This document shows, in pieces, positions 32,167-39,766 of a stretch of DNA of 42,284 nucleotides. Position 1 is the first letter of the stretch. Each line of letters begins with the position of its first letter. The notes under the pieces were generated by a model. The model had not been told where the DNA came from and ran no database searches. It saw only the letters and a list, made by a program, of their open reading frames with translations. This stretch comes from Lachnospiraceae bacterium UBA7202 (GTDB lineage: Bacteria > Bacillota > Clostridia > Lachnospirales > Lachnospiraceae). Position numbers and translations under genes: made by a program. The stretch spans positions 1-42,284 of the forward strand of contig DKUO01000029.1 of the NCBI GenBank assembly GCA_002490705.1, in the 5' to 3' direction.

Positions 32167-33243
32167 ATGTTTGATAAATTGGAGGATCTGCTCAGGAAAT
32201 TTGAAGAGATCATGAATGAGCTAAGCGAGCCCTCCGTGGCGGAAAATCAGGAACGGTTTCGCTCGCTGATGAAGGAACAAAGCGATTTGACTCCGATAGT
32301 CAATTCTTACAAAGAATACAAGAAGTGCAATCAGGATATCGAGGACAGTCTCGCCATGCTGGATGAGGAGTCCGATGAGGATATGCGGGAGATGCTCAAG
32401 GAGGAGCTGGCCGAGGCCAAAAAGCGTGTGGAGGAGCTGGAGCATGAGCTGAAAATCCTTCTTCTGCCAAAGGATCCCAACGATGACAAGAACGTGATCG
32501 TGGAGATACGCGCGGGCGCGGGCGGTGATGAGGCTGCGCTTTTTGCGGCGGAGATTTACCGTATGTATGTACACTATGCGGAGGGACGCCGCTGGAAGGT
32601 GGAAACCATGGAAGTGGAGGAAATCGGGATCGGCGGCATGAAGAGCGTCACCTTTATGGTGACCGGACAGGGAGCCTACTCGGTTTTAAAATATGAAAGC
32701 GGCGTGCACCGGGTTCAGCGTGTGCCCGAGACGGAGTCCGGCGGGCGGATTCACACCTCCACCATCAGCGTGGCGGTGATGCCGGAGGTGGACGATGATA
32801 TTGATATCGTGATTGACGACAAAGATATACGAATTGACGTGATGAGAGCGTCCGGCAACGGCGGGCAGTGCGTCAATACGACGGATTCTGCGGTGCGCCT
32901 GACTCATTATCCCACAGGGATCGTGGTCTACAGCCAGACCGAGAAATCCCAGATTCAGAATAAAGCGAAGGCTTTTGCGCTGCTCAAGGCAAAGCTCTAT
33001 GATATCGAACAGCAGCAGCGGCATGACGCGGAGGCTGAACTTCGCAGAAGCCAGATTGGCACAGGCGACCGCTCCGAGAAGATCAGGACCTACAATTTTC
33101 CGCAGGGGCGTGTAACGGATCACCGCATCAATCTGACGATTTATAAACTTGACAAGGTGATGAACGGGGATATTCAGGAGATATTGGATGCGTGCATCGC
33201 GGCTGACCAGGCGGCAAAGCTGGTAAAAATGGGAGAAAGTTAG
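32167..33243 (+). CDS. prfA: Peptide chain release factor 1 (RF1)
   Basis: Predicted 358 residues. GGQ motif in SGNGGQCVNTTDSAVR near residue 230, methylated by the upstream enzyme. The stop-codon reading motif is the RF1-type P-x-T (RVPETESGGRIHTST), which distinguishes it from RF2. It reads UAA and UAG and releases the peptide. The C-terminal end (ADQAAKLVKMGES) is echoed 1.36 kb downstream by an in-frame relic. Confidence 0.97.
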   Translation: MFDKLEDLLRKFEEIMNELSEPSVAENQERFRSLMKEQSDLTPIVNSYKEYKKCNQDIEDSLAMLDEESDEDMREMLKEELAEAKKRVEELEHELKILLLPKDPNDDKNVIVEIRAGAGGDEAALFAAEIYRMYVHYAEGRRWKVETMEVEEIGIGGMKSVTFMVTGQGAYSVLKYESGVHRVQRVPETESGGRIHTSTISVAVMPEVDDDIDIVIDDKDIRIDVMRASGNGGQCVNTTDSAVRLTHYPTGIVVYSQTEKSQIQNKAKAFALLKAKLYDIEQQQRHDAEAELRRSQIGTGDRSEKIRTYNFPQGRVTDHRINLTIYKLDKVMNGDIQEILDACIAADQAAKLVKMGES

Positions 33244-33277
33244 GCAGGGTTTCGGCAACTTCATAATTTTGACCGTA

Positions 33278-33316
33278 AACCGACTCATTTGGGGTAAAAA
33301 TGAGTCGGTTTTTTCC
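33278..33316 (+). terminator. Intrinsic terminator of the prmC-prfA operon
   Basis: AACCGACTCA (33278-33287) pairs perfectly with TGAGTCGGTT (33301-33310), followed by TTTTCC. It lies 35 bases after the prfA stop. Confidence 0.9.
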
Positions 33317-33643
33317 TTTTGTAGATTTTTAGATGATTTCGCAGCCCCATTTTACCCCCTTAGACAGTTTCGCAGCTCCGTAGATATTGATGTTAGATCG
33401 ACCATTCTTTGATGTGAATAGGTTGTTATGATATGTGAAGCGTAAACAGTCAACAGAAGAATAGATTGTTATTGTGGCGTTTTGGGCAAAATGTTATAAT
33501 ATGTATGTAAGTTGGTTAAAAACTAATCTCATATTAGGCACTATAATATTTAAAGGGCTTATTTACCAGATTGATACAGTAATCAAGTCTGCAAATAATT
33601 CTTTTTGAATGAAAGAATGGTAATATGCGTCTGAGGTGATTGT
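33317..33643 (+). other. AT-rich region before the alarmone-synthetase gene
   Basis: No gene is supportable. It holds a short direct repeat built on TTTCGCAGC at 33338 and 33368, and then the promoter unit at 33472. Base composition drops sharply relative to prfA, marking the start of the island. Confidence 0.5.
33472..33500 (+). promoter_or_regulatory. Promoter of the alarmone-synthetase/partner pair
   Basis: TTGTGG (33472-33477), 17 bases, and a perfect TATAAT (33495-33500). It is part of a roughly 58-base unit that is repeated with changes at 35137-35195. The leader to the TTG start at 33644 would be about 140 bases. Confidence 0.6.
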
Positions 33644-34267
33644 TTGGAAGATATTTTGAAAAAAGATGGATTGTCATTAGAATTATTGGGAGATTTATCC
33701 TATCAATCAGGACTGGGAATAAGGCTGAAGAAAAATCTTCACTATTTTGACCGGGAAGCATTGTTTGAAGAATTAGTGTCAGTAAATAAATGGTATGATA
33801 CCTGTGAATTGCTTCATGGGGTGATAATAGATTACCGTATAAAAAGTATCCAGTCGGCAATGTTGAAATATGACAGATACTATCCGGACCATCAGGCAGC
33901 AAAGGTATTCAATGATATGTTGGGATTCCGTACTCTTTGTGACAGCTATCAGGAAATATTGGACATAGCTGTGTTAGATAAGATACGGGTGGCGGATATG
34001 ACTGGCGGTAAGGCAAAAGATGACGGTTATCGGGGAGTCCATGTGTATTTTCAGATAAGTAGTTTTCACTACCCGATAGAAATCCAGTATAATACTTTTT
34101 ATGACAGGCAACTGAATAACTGGCTTCATAAGTATGTATATAAAAGAAAATATGATAACCATGTAGGAAGTTTGTTGCGACAGGCATATGAAGATGCCAG
34201 AATCAGAAATGAAGATGAATTTAGGGAGGTGTTGAAAAATGTGCTATCTGATTGCGAAAAAGTTTAA
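33644..34267 (+). CDS. Short RelA/SpoT-type alarmone synthetase, candidate toxSAS toxin
   Basis: Predicted 207 residues. TTG 33644 is supported by GAGGTG 5 bases upstream. Only the nucleotidyltransferase domain is present, without HD hydrolase, TGS or ACT parts. Expected motifs: YRIKSIQSAMLKY (ATP-binding Arg and Lys), FNDMLGFRTLCDSY (metal Asp and Arg), DDGYRGVHVYF (GYRxxH) and YPIEIQYNTFYD (EIQ). A complete active site predicts transfer of pyrophosphate from ATP to a nucleotide or to tRNA. The small gene overlapping its 3' end by 29 bases makes a toxSAS toxin-antitoxin pair more likely than a housekeeping RelQ. It sits in an AT-rich island inserted after prfA. Substrate and toxicity are inferred, not shown. 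Confidence 0.8.
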   Translation: MEDILKKDGLSLELLGDLSYQSGLGIRLKKNLHYFDREALFEELVSVNKWYDTCELLHGVIIDYRIKSIQSAMLKYDRYYPDHQAAKVFNDMLGFRTLCDSYQEILDIAVLDKIRVADMTGGKAKDDGYRGVHVYFQISSFHYPIEIQYNTFYDRQLNNWLHKYVYKRKYDNHVGSLLRQAYEDARIRNEDEFREVLKNVLSDCEKV

Positions 34268-34469
34268 TGATACGGGATGCCTTGCGTTACAGACAGTGCA
34301 TGGTCAGCATTTGGCAGATTTTAAGGAAAAACTGATGAAGGCTGTTGGTTATGAAACGATACAGCTTGTAACAATCAGTCGCCCATCTGCGTACGGCGAG
34401 TATGAGCCATATCATTTTGTGGAGACGGAACGGGAGTTCGAAGAAGCGGTAAAGAATATGGGAAAATAA
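34239..34469 (+). CDS. Small partner protein, candidate antitoxin of the alarmone synthetase
   Basis: Predicted 76 residues starting MCYLIAKKFNDTGCLALQT and containing LVTISRPSAYGEYEPYHFV. It begins 29 bases before the synthetase stop, with GGAGGTG just upstream, so translation is coupled. The sequence looks like a small conserved family of Clostridia (possibly DUF6718; I am not sure of the number). Position, size and overlap fit a type II antitoxin that binds the toxin, but toxSAS antitoxins are diverse and I do not recognise this one as an experimentally studied type. Confidence 0.7.
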   Translation: MCYLIAKKFNDTGCLALQTVHGQHLADFKEKLMKAVGYETIQLVTISRPSAYGEYEPYHFVETEREFEEAVKNMGK

Positions 34470-34489
34470 TTATGTTTGAAGAATGCAAA

Positions 34490-34606
34490 GAGGCACATGT
34501 GCCGAGACAGTAGTTTGCGCAGTATATTGATGTATATGTACTGAACACTTTTTTTATAGAGGTATATGTGCTGAGCATATAATAAAGATGTATTTGTACT
34601 TAGCAT
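34490..34606 (+). repeat. Four degenerate 20-base repeats after the pair
   Basis: Units start at 34490, 34529, 34559 and 34587, with the loose consensus GAKGTATATGTRCTGARCAY. The last unit runs into the prfA relic at 34603. Spacings of 39, 30 and 28 bases are irregular. They may be footprints of recombination or binding sites for a protein. Confidence 0.5.
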
Positions 34607-34650
34607 CGGACCAGGCGGCGAAGCTGTTGAAGATGGGGAGAATTAAGTGA
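34603..34650 (+). pseudogene. Relic of a second prfA 3' end
   Basis: Sixteen codons read ASDQAAKLLKMGRIK and then TGA, closely matching the prfA C-terminus AADQAAKLVKMGES at 33194-33243. DNA identity is high across the GACCAGGCGGC core, but several silent and coding changes show that it is not a recent copy. The relic stop overlaps the GTG start of the acetyltransferase as GTGA. The simplest reading is that prfA once overlapped this acetyltransferase gene and that the island was inserted between them, restoring a prfA end. Confidence 0.8.
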
Positions 34651-35126
34651 CGGATGATATACGTATAACAGAAATAGATAATATTGATAAAAAGTCAACT
34701 TATACGAGAGAGATTCTAGCGATGCTGCCGGAATGGTTTGGAAATAAGCAGGCGGTTGACGAATATGTGGAAAAAGTAAAGGAACTTCCTTATTATGGTG
34801 CGTTTAATTGGCAAGAACAGTGTATTGGCTTTTTCTCTGTAAAAATGCACTACCAGCATACGGGTGACATATTTGTGTGTGGTGTACTTCCGGAATATCA
34901 GCACAATGGCGTAGGAAAAGCGTTGTATCGGGCTGTGGAAAGTTATTTGATGCAGAAAGGGTGTAAGTATGTGGTTGTCAAAACACTAAGTGATATAGTT
35001 GACTTTGAACCATATGAAAAAACGAGAACCTTTTATAAAAGTGTTGGCTTTGAGCCGCTTATTACTTTAACGGAAATGTGGGACGAGGAAAATCCCTGCT
35101 TAATTATGCTTAAGGTGTTGGCGTAA
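34647..35126 (+). CDS. GNAT-family N-acetyltransferase
   Basis: Predicted 159 residues. The GTG at 34647 is preceded by GGGGAG, which is itself part of the prfA relic. GNAT features: a beta-strand pair YGAFNWQEQCIGFFSVKMH, then the acetyl-CoA loop VLPEYQHNGVGKALYRAVESYL (the Q-x-x-G-x-G/A pattern), and FYKSVGFEPL near the C-terminus. The acceptor substrate is unknown; related proteins modify small molecules or N-termini. After the insertion it has lost its original upstream gene, and transcription may depend on the island promoter. Confidence 0.88.
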   Translation: MTDDIRITEIDNIDKKSTYTREILAMLPEWFGNKQAVDEYVEKVKELPYYGAFNWQEQCIGFFSVKMHYQHTGDIFVCGVLPEYQHNGVGKALYRAVESYLMQKGCKYVVVKTLSDIVDFEPYEKTRTFYKSVGFEPLITLTEMWDEENPCLIMLKVLA

Positions 35127-35138
35127 ATGGAATGTCTG

Positions 35139-35167
35139 TTGTGCCATTTTGGGTGCAATGATATAAT
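35139..35167 (+). promoter_or_regulatory. Promoter, second copy of the island promoter unit
   Basis: TTGTGC (35139-35144), 17 bases, TATAAT (35162-35167). The surrounding 35137-35195 matches 33470-33525 in most positions, including the -35/-10 spacer (TTTTGGG) and a downstream GTTnnTTAAAA block. Confidence 0.6.
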
Positions 35168-35196
35168 GATATTGAGAAAAGTTGTTTAAAAGCTGA

Positions 35197-35496
35197 ATGT
35201 TTCAAACTCGTAGTAGGAAGAGATGTGCTATTTGTGACAGAACGAATGACGTGGGAGCAAATACAAAAAAATATCCGAATCAGTGGGTTGGATTAGTTGA
35301 TGTTCAGTATCAGAATGATGATGGGATATATGTAGAATCTGCTGTTGTAAAATATATGGATAAAACGAAATCTGAGTTAACCAGATTGGTATTAAAAGGG
35401 GAAATTATTGCGCGTCATACGAATCCAGAGGGCCATATACAACTGGGTATGGTAGGTGTATGTACCGCATTTTTGATAAAGCGGTGTATGTGTTGA
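35197..35496 (+). CDS. Hypothetical small protein
   Basis: Predicted 99 residues. Not recognised. The N-terminus has a CAICD motif that could be half of a zinc site; the C-terminus ends in two more Cys (RCMC). No ribosome binding site is visible before ATG 35197, which lies only about 22 bases from the likely transcription start. It could be a leaderless-like or degraded gene, or start elsewhere. Terminated by a hairpin at 35522. Confidence 0.4.
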   Translation: MFQTRSRKRCAICDRTNDVGANTKKYPNQWVGLVDVQYQNDDGIYVESAVVKYMDKTKSELTRLVLKGEIIARHTNPEGHIQLGMVGVCTAFLIKRCMC

Positions 35497-35521
35497 GCGG
35501 TAAATGAAGAAATAAATTGGA

Positions 35522-35560
35522 ATTCCCTGTATCATATAAAACGGTACGGGGAGTTTTTTA
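35522..35560 (+). terminator. Intrinsic terminator closing the island
   Basis: A 12-pair stem with three G-U pairs (35522-35533 with 35543-35554) is followed by T6. It stands 26 bases after the small hypothetical gene. Confidence 0.75.
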
Positions 35561-35703
35561 CAAAATATGGCATAGATGTTTGCACAAACGCATGATTGGG
35601 TGTACAATATACGATATGGTACGAAGCGGCATTTCTGTAGTGAGGCAGAAAAATAAAATGATTTGGCGAGAGCGCAGGAGGCGCTTACGCGAAGGAGGAC
35701 AAC

Positions 35704-37053
35704 GTGAAGACGATTCCCTGGAATAAAAGGTATGAGCTCGGTGTTGAGTCAATTGATAAGCAGCATAAGCAGCTTTTTGCAACAATCAATAAACTGCTCA
35801 CCCTCGGGGATGAGGAGGGTAAAAAGGAGTGGGTGTGCAAGGAAGGTGTCAAATATCTGAAAAACCATGTAATTGAACACTTTCAGCATGAAGAAGGTTA
35901 TATGCGCTCTATTGACTATTCTCATTTTGAGGTACATAAGCGTCTGCATGACAATTTCCAGAATGTCACGCTTCCCTCGTTGGAAGAGGAGCTTGAAGAG
36001 ACAAACTATTCGGAGGAGGCTATGCGCCATTTCCTCGGCGTCAGCATCGGCTGGCTGGTTGCCCATACCCAGACGGAGGATTTGGCTATTGCGGGAAAGC
36101 AGAAGAGTCAGTGGATGAATATTTCATCGGCGGGGGAACTTGATGTGTTGGAGCAGGCGCTTGTCCAGATTGGGAACGATTTGTTTCAGCTCAAAGTGAA
36201 GCCCATCAGCAGGCAGTATGGCGGAGAGGATATTGGAAAGGCTGTCTATTATCGTTTTGTTTATCGTGGAAATAAAAAGGAACATTGGGAGATCATATGG
36301 GGGATCGAGGAAGGGCTTCTTCTCAAGATTGTCAGCGATCTGATGGGTACGCAGTACCTGAAAGTGGATGATCTGGTAATCAATATTACCCGCTATATAG
36401 CAAGGCAATTGGTGGAAAAGATCAGGGAGTGTTTTCCTCATCTTGAAGCGTTCGAGATGGAAGGGGAATCTCTGCTGACACAGGATCAGTTAGCGGCCAC
36501 TTTTGAGAGGGTGTCTCCGTTCTGTAGTCTTCTGCTCGACACGGGAGCAGGGTATTTTACGTTCAGCGTGCTTAGCAGCTCTGCTGAAAATGGAAGAATT
36601 GCCTCTCCGATTAATGCGCAAAACGCCATGGGACAGATCAGAAAATATCTGGAAGGGGAAATGCGGAAGAAGCAGATTTTGGTGGTAGATGATTCTGATT
36701 TTATGCGAAGCAATATGGTTCGGCTTTTGGGAAATGATTATGAAGTATTGGAGAGCAATTCCAGCATAGCGGCAATTAAGAGCATTACGGTCAACAGACC
36801 TGATTTGATTCTGCTTGATTATGAGATGCCTGTCTGTGACGGCAGACAGACGTTGGAGATGATCCGCTCTGATGAGGATATAGCGGATATTCCCGTTGTC
36901 TTTCTGACGGGAAGGGGAGATGCGGACAGCGTCAGAAAAGTAATGTCGTTGAAGCCTAGGGGGTATCTGCTCAAGACGATGCCGGAGGAGGATATCAAAA
37001 AGTATATTGACGGGCTTTTTGCAAGAGACGCGGCTAAGAAAAAGGAGAGCTAA
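35704..37053 (+). CDS. Hemerythrin / CheX-like / receiver fusion protein
   Basis: Predicted 449 residues. GTG 35704 follows AAGGAGG at 5 bases. Residues 1-135 are a bacteriohemerythrin domain with the di-iron ligands: His21 in IDKQHK, His59 and Glu63 in EHFQHEE, further His in HFEVHKRLH, and the HTQTED end motif. Residues about 145-310 resemble a CheX/CheC-like phosphatase fold (weak). Residues 320-440 are a complete receiver (VVDDSDFMR, LILLDYEMPVCDG, VVFLTGRGD, YLLKTMPEED). It probably binds O2 through iron and links that to two-component or chemotaxis signalling. No signal or membrane segment. The S1-domain gene starts 25 bases later. Confidence 0.88.
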   Translation: MKTIPWNKRYELGVESIDKQHKQLFATINKLLTLGDEEGKKEWVCKEGVKYLKNHVIEHFQHEEGYMRSIDYSHFEVHKRLHDNFQNVTLPSLEEELEETNYSEEAMRHFLGVSIGWLVAHTQTEDLAIAGKQKSQWMNISSAGELDVLEQALVQIGNDLFQLKVKPISRQYGGEDIGKAVYYRFVYRGNKKEHWEIIWGIEEGLLLKIVSDLMGTQYLKVDDLVINITRYIARQLVEKIRECFPHLEAFEMEGESLLTQDQLAATFERVSPFCSLLLDTGAGYFTFSVLSSSAENGRIASPINAQNAMGQIRKYLEGEMRKKQILVVDDSDFMRSNMVRLLGNDYEVLESNSSIAAIKSITVNRPDLILLDYEMPVCDGRQTLEMIRSDEDIADIPVVFLTGRGDADSVRKVMSLKPRGYLLKTMPEEDIKKYIDGLFARDAAKKKES

Positions 37054-37078
37054 AAGCAAGAGAGGATCGAAAACTGAC

Positions 37079-37981
37079 ATGACAGAAAGTATGAAGGACT
37101 ACGAGAAAGAATTGGAGGCTTCCTTTCGCAAGATTGCCGAGGGCGATATCATCAAAGGGACGGTAATAGATGTAAATGAAGAAGAGGTCATCCTTGATTT
37201 GAAATATTATGCGCAGGGAATTATTAAAGCGGAGAATCTGAGCAATGACCCGGATTTCCTTTCTGCTGGTAAGATTGCCGTGGGGGATGAGATCGAGGCC
37301 ACGGTGATTAGAATGGATGACGGGGAGGGTAATATTGAGCTTTCCAAAAAAGAAGCGAACGATGTACTTGCGTGGGATAAACTACAGACGATGCTTGAGC
37401 AGGAAACCATTGTGAAGGTTCGTATCAAGGAGAGCGTGAAAAGCGGTGTGGTGGCGTATTTGGAGGGCATAAGGGCCTTTATTCCCGCGTCGCAGCTTTC
37501 CACTGATTATGTGGAGGATGCGGAGCCTTGGGTTGGAAAGGAAATAGAAGTAAAAGTGATCACCGTGGATCGGGAGAAAAATAAGCTGGTTCTCTCCGGG
37601 AAAGCGGTGGCAAGAGAACAGGAGGCCGAGGAGCGCAGGCACAAGATATCCATGATGGTTCCGGGAACGGTGGTGGAAGGTGTGGTGGAAAGTCTGATGC
37701 CTTACGGTGCGTTCGTGAATCTGGGAGACGGTATCAGCGGGCTGGTTCACATTTCCCAGATATCTCAGAGAAGAATCAAGAAACCGAGCGAGGTTTTAAA
37801 AGAAGGACAGAAGGTTAAGGTTAAAATTTTAAATACGAACGACAATAAGGTGAGCCTGAGCATGAAGGCGCTGGAGGAGGTCACAGCGGAGGTGGACGAG
37901 GACAGCGCACCGCAGGAATACACTTCGGGAGAGTCGGTTTCCACCAGTTTGGGAGACTTGCTTTCTAAGCTGAATCTTTAG
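37079..37981 (+). CDS. S1-domain RNA-binding protein (ribosomal protein S1 homologue)
   Basis: Predicted 300 residues from ATG 37079 (AGAGGA about 12 bases upstream; ATG 37091 is an alternative). Three S1 OB folds: about 20-90 (GDIIKGTVIDVNEEEVILDL), 105-172 (GVVAYLEGIRAFIPASQLS) and 195-265 (PGTVVEGVVESLMPYGAFVNLGDGISGLVHISQIS). The tail is acidic. Firmicute S1-like proteins of this size bind RNA and may help translation initiation or RNA turnover. The HAD gene follows after 7 bases. Confidence 0.88.
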   Translation: MTESMKDYEKELEASFRKIAEGDIIKGTVIDVNEEEVILDLKYYAQGIIKAENLSNDPDFLSAGKIAVGDEIEATVIRMDDGEGNIELSKKEANDVLAWDKLQTMLEQETIVKVRIKESVKSGVVAYLEGIRAFIPASQLSTDYVEDAEPWVGKEIEVKVITVDREKNKLVLSGKAVAREQEAEERRHKISMMVPGTVVEGVVESLMPYGAFVNLGDGISGLVHISQISQRRIKKPSEVLKEGQKVKVKILNTNDNKVSLSMKALEEVTAEVDEDSAPQEYTSGESVSTSLGDLLSKLNL

Positions 37982-37988
37982 GAGCAGT

Positions 37989-38825
37989 ATGAGTACACTT
38001 TATGTGACGGATCTGGACGGTACGCTGTTGAACAGCAATGATCGAATAAGTCAATATAGTATTCAAACAATTAACGGGCTGGTGGCAAAGGGCATGCAGT
38101 TTACTTATGCTACAGCCCGTTCTCTCGTATCCGCATCTGTGGTGGCCGAAGGGTTATCGACGACCATTCCGGTCATTGCCTACAATGGTGCGCTGATTAT
38201 TAACCCGGATACGGGCGAAGTGATTTCTTCCCTTTCTTTTACCAAGGAGGAGGCAGATTATGTGAGCGGCATCCTGCGGAAAAATGGCGCGAATCCGCTT
38301 GTCTATGCCTATGTGGACGGGGTAGAGCGGGTGTCCTATGTGACTGGAAGGGAGAACGAGGGTATACGCCGGTATTTGGAGGTCAGAAAAGGGGACAGGA
38401 GATTCCGCCCTCTTGCGGATGAGACATGCCTGTATCAGGGTGATATGTTCTATTTTACCTGTATTGCAGAGAGGGAGGAACTGTTTCCGCTGTATGAAAT
38501 TTTCAGAGAGGATGGGCGGTATCGCTGTACGTTACAGCAGGAATTATACCGTCCTGAATTTTTTTTGGAAATTATGCCCCAAAAGGCTTCTAAGGCGGAG
38601 GCTATCAAACGTTTAAAGGGAATATGGAACTGTGACAGGGTGGTCTCTTTCGGGGATGCTGTAAACGATATTCCCATGTTTGAGATTTCCGATGAATGTT
38701 ATGCCGTGGCCAATGCGGTGCCGGAGTTAAAAGCCTGCGCCACAGGGGTGATCGCCTCCAATGACGAGGATGGGGTGGCAAAATGGCTGGCGGATGAAGA
38801 CATTCGTGGAGGGATCCCGTTATAG
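37989..38825 (+). CDS. HAD-superfamily phosphatase (Cof/YidA type)
   Basis: Predicted 278 residues; ATG 37989 follows AGGAG. Motif I YVTDLDGTLL carries the nucleophilic Asp and its partner, motif II is FTYATARS, and motifs III and IV are KASKAEAI and VSFGDAVNDIPMF. The large C2-type cap between residues 80 and 195 is typical of Cof proteins that hydrolyse sugar phosphates or flavin/pyridoxal phosphates. Substrate unknown. Cytoplasmic. Confidence 0.93.
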   Translation: MSTLYVTDLDGTLLNSNDRISQYSIQTINGLVAKGMQFTYATARSLVSASVVAEGLSTTIPVIAYNGALIINPDTGEVISSLSFTKEEADYVSGILRKNGANPLVYAYVDGVERVSYVTGRENEGIRRYLEVRKGDRRFRPLADETCLYQGDMFYFTCIAEREELFPLYEIFREDGRYRCTLQQELYRPEFFLEIMPQKASKAEAIKRLKGIWNCDRVVSFGDAVNDIPMFEISDECYAVANAVPELKACATGVIASNDEDGVAKWLADEDIRGGIPL

Positions 38826-38885
38826 ATAGAAAAGGGCGCCTGCCGGTTAGCCGGACGCGCTGTCGGGATAAGGAGAGAAAACGAA

Positions 38886-39731
38886 ATGAAGACAGGAAAA
38901 ATGATTGTAACGATTGCTGCCAGTGTGGTCTTTTTGATTCTGGCGTCGGTTTTATCGCAGGGAGTTGTGATGGCACTGCTTGCCATGGCGGGTGTGCCTG
39001 CGTGGCTGTATCATATAGCGGGGGGACTCCTTTACGCGGTGCTTGCCTATCTTATGGTACGGCTTTTTTGTACCAAGTATCTGAAAACGGAACTTTCGGT
39101 ATTTTTGATCCCCAAATGCCGGATTCAGGTCAAGTGGGCGGTGGCGGCGGTACTGCTTCCCGTGCTGGTTACTGTGGTTTATCTTTTTTTGCCGGGAGGC
39201 TTTATTGTAAATCCGCTGGATACCGGGACAAAGCTGGCATTTGTGACCAGGGGGATTTTCGTTGCAGGATTAGGGGCCGGAATTGTGGAAGAGATGTTGT
39301 TCCGTGGGCTGCTCATGAATGCAGTGATACAGAAATGGGGAAAAACGGCGGGAATTTTAGCGCCTTCCCTGCTTTTCGCATCGCTTCATATTATCGGCAT
39401 GAATTTCAGTCTGCTAAGCTGTGTGCAGGTGTTGGTTGCGGGAACGCTTGTGGGCGTCATGTTTTCCCTGATCGCATTGGAGGGTCATTCGATCTGGAAC
39501 AGCGCCGTCGTACATGCGGTCTGGAATATGATCATCATTGGCGGCGGCCTCACTGTGGGTACGGAAGTCAACGAGTATGCCGCCTGTAGTTATGTGTTGG
39601 AAACGAGAGCGTTTCTTCTCACCGGCGGGGAATTCGGCATAGAGTCCTCGGTGGTGTCCATCCTTGGGTATCTTCTGGTGGGATTGGCGGCTTGGCGGTG
39701 TTACAATAGGGATATGGGCGAGAAGGTATAA
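38886..39731 (+). CDS. CPBP-family intramembrane glutamic protease
   Basis: Predicted 281 residues; ATG 38886 follows AAGGAG. About seven membrane segments. The Abi/CPBP motifs are present: EEMLFRGLLMNAV (EExxxR), FASLHIIGMNF (FxxxH) and HAVWNMII (HxxxN-type). Family members are intramembrane proteases related to Rce1, with roles in bacteriocin immunity or envelope stress; the target here is unknown. Confidence 0.9.
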   Translation: MKTGKMIVTIAASVVFLILASVLSQGVVMALLAMAGVPAWLYHIAGGLLYAVLAYLMVRLFCTKYLKTELSVFLIPKCRIQVKWAVAAVLLPVLVTVVYLFLPGGFIVNPLDTGTKLAFVTRGIFVAGLGAGIVEEMLFRGLLMNAVIQKWGKTAGILAPSLLFASLHIIGMNFSLLSCVQVLVAGTLVGVMFSLIALEGHSIWNSAVVHAVWNMIIIGGGLTVGTEVNEYAACSYVLETRAFLLTGGEFGIESSVVSILGYLLVGLAAWRCYNRDMGEKV

Positions 39732-39766
39732 AATGGTAAAACGACAAAAGAGGAGTTTGATGAAGG

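Noticed and set aside
34375..34606. Minus-strand frames with STYTS-like repeats
   Set aside because: They are translations of the degenerate 20-base repeats, without start signals.
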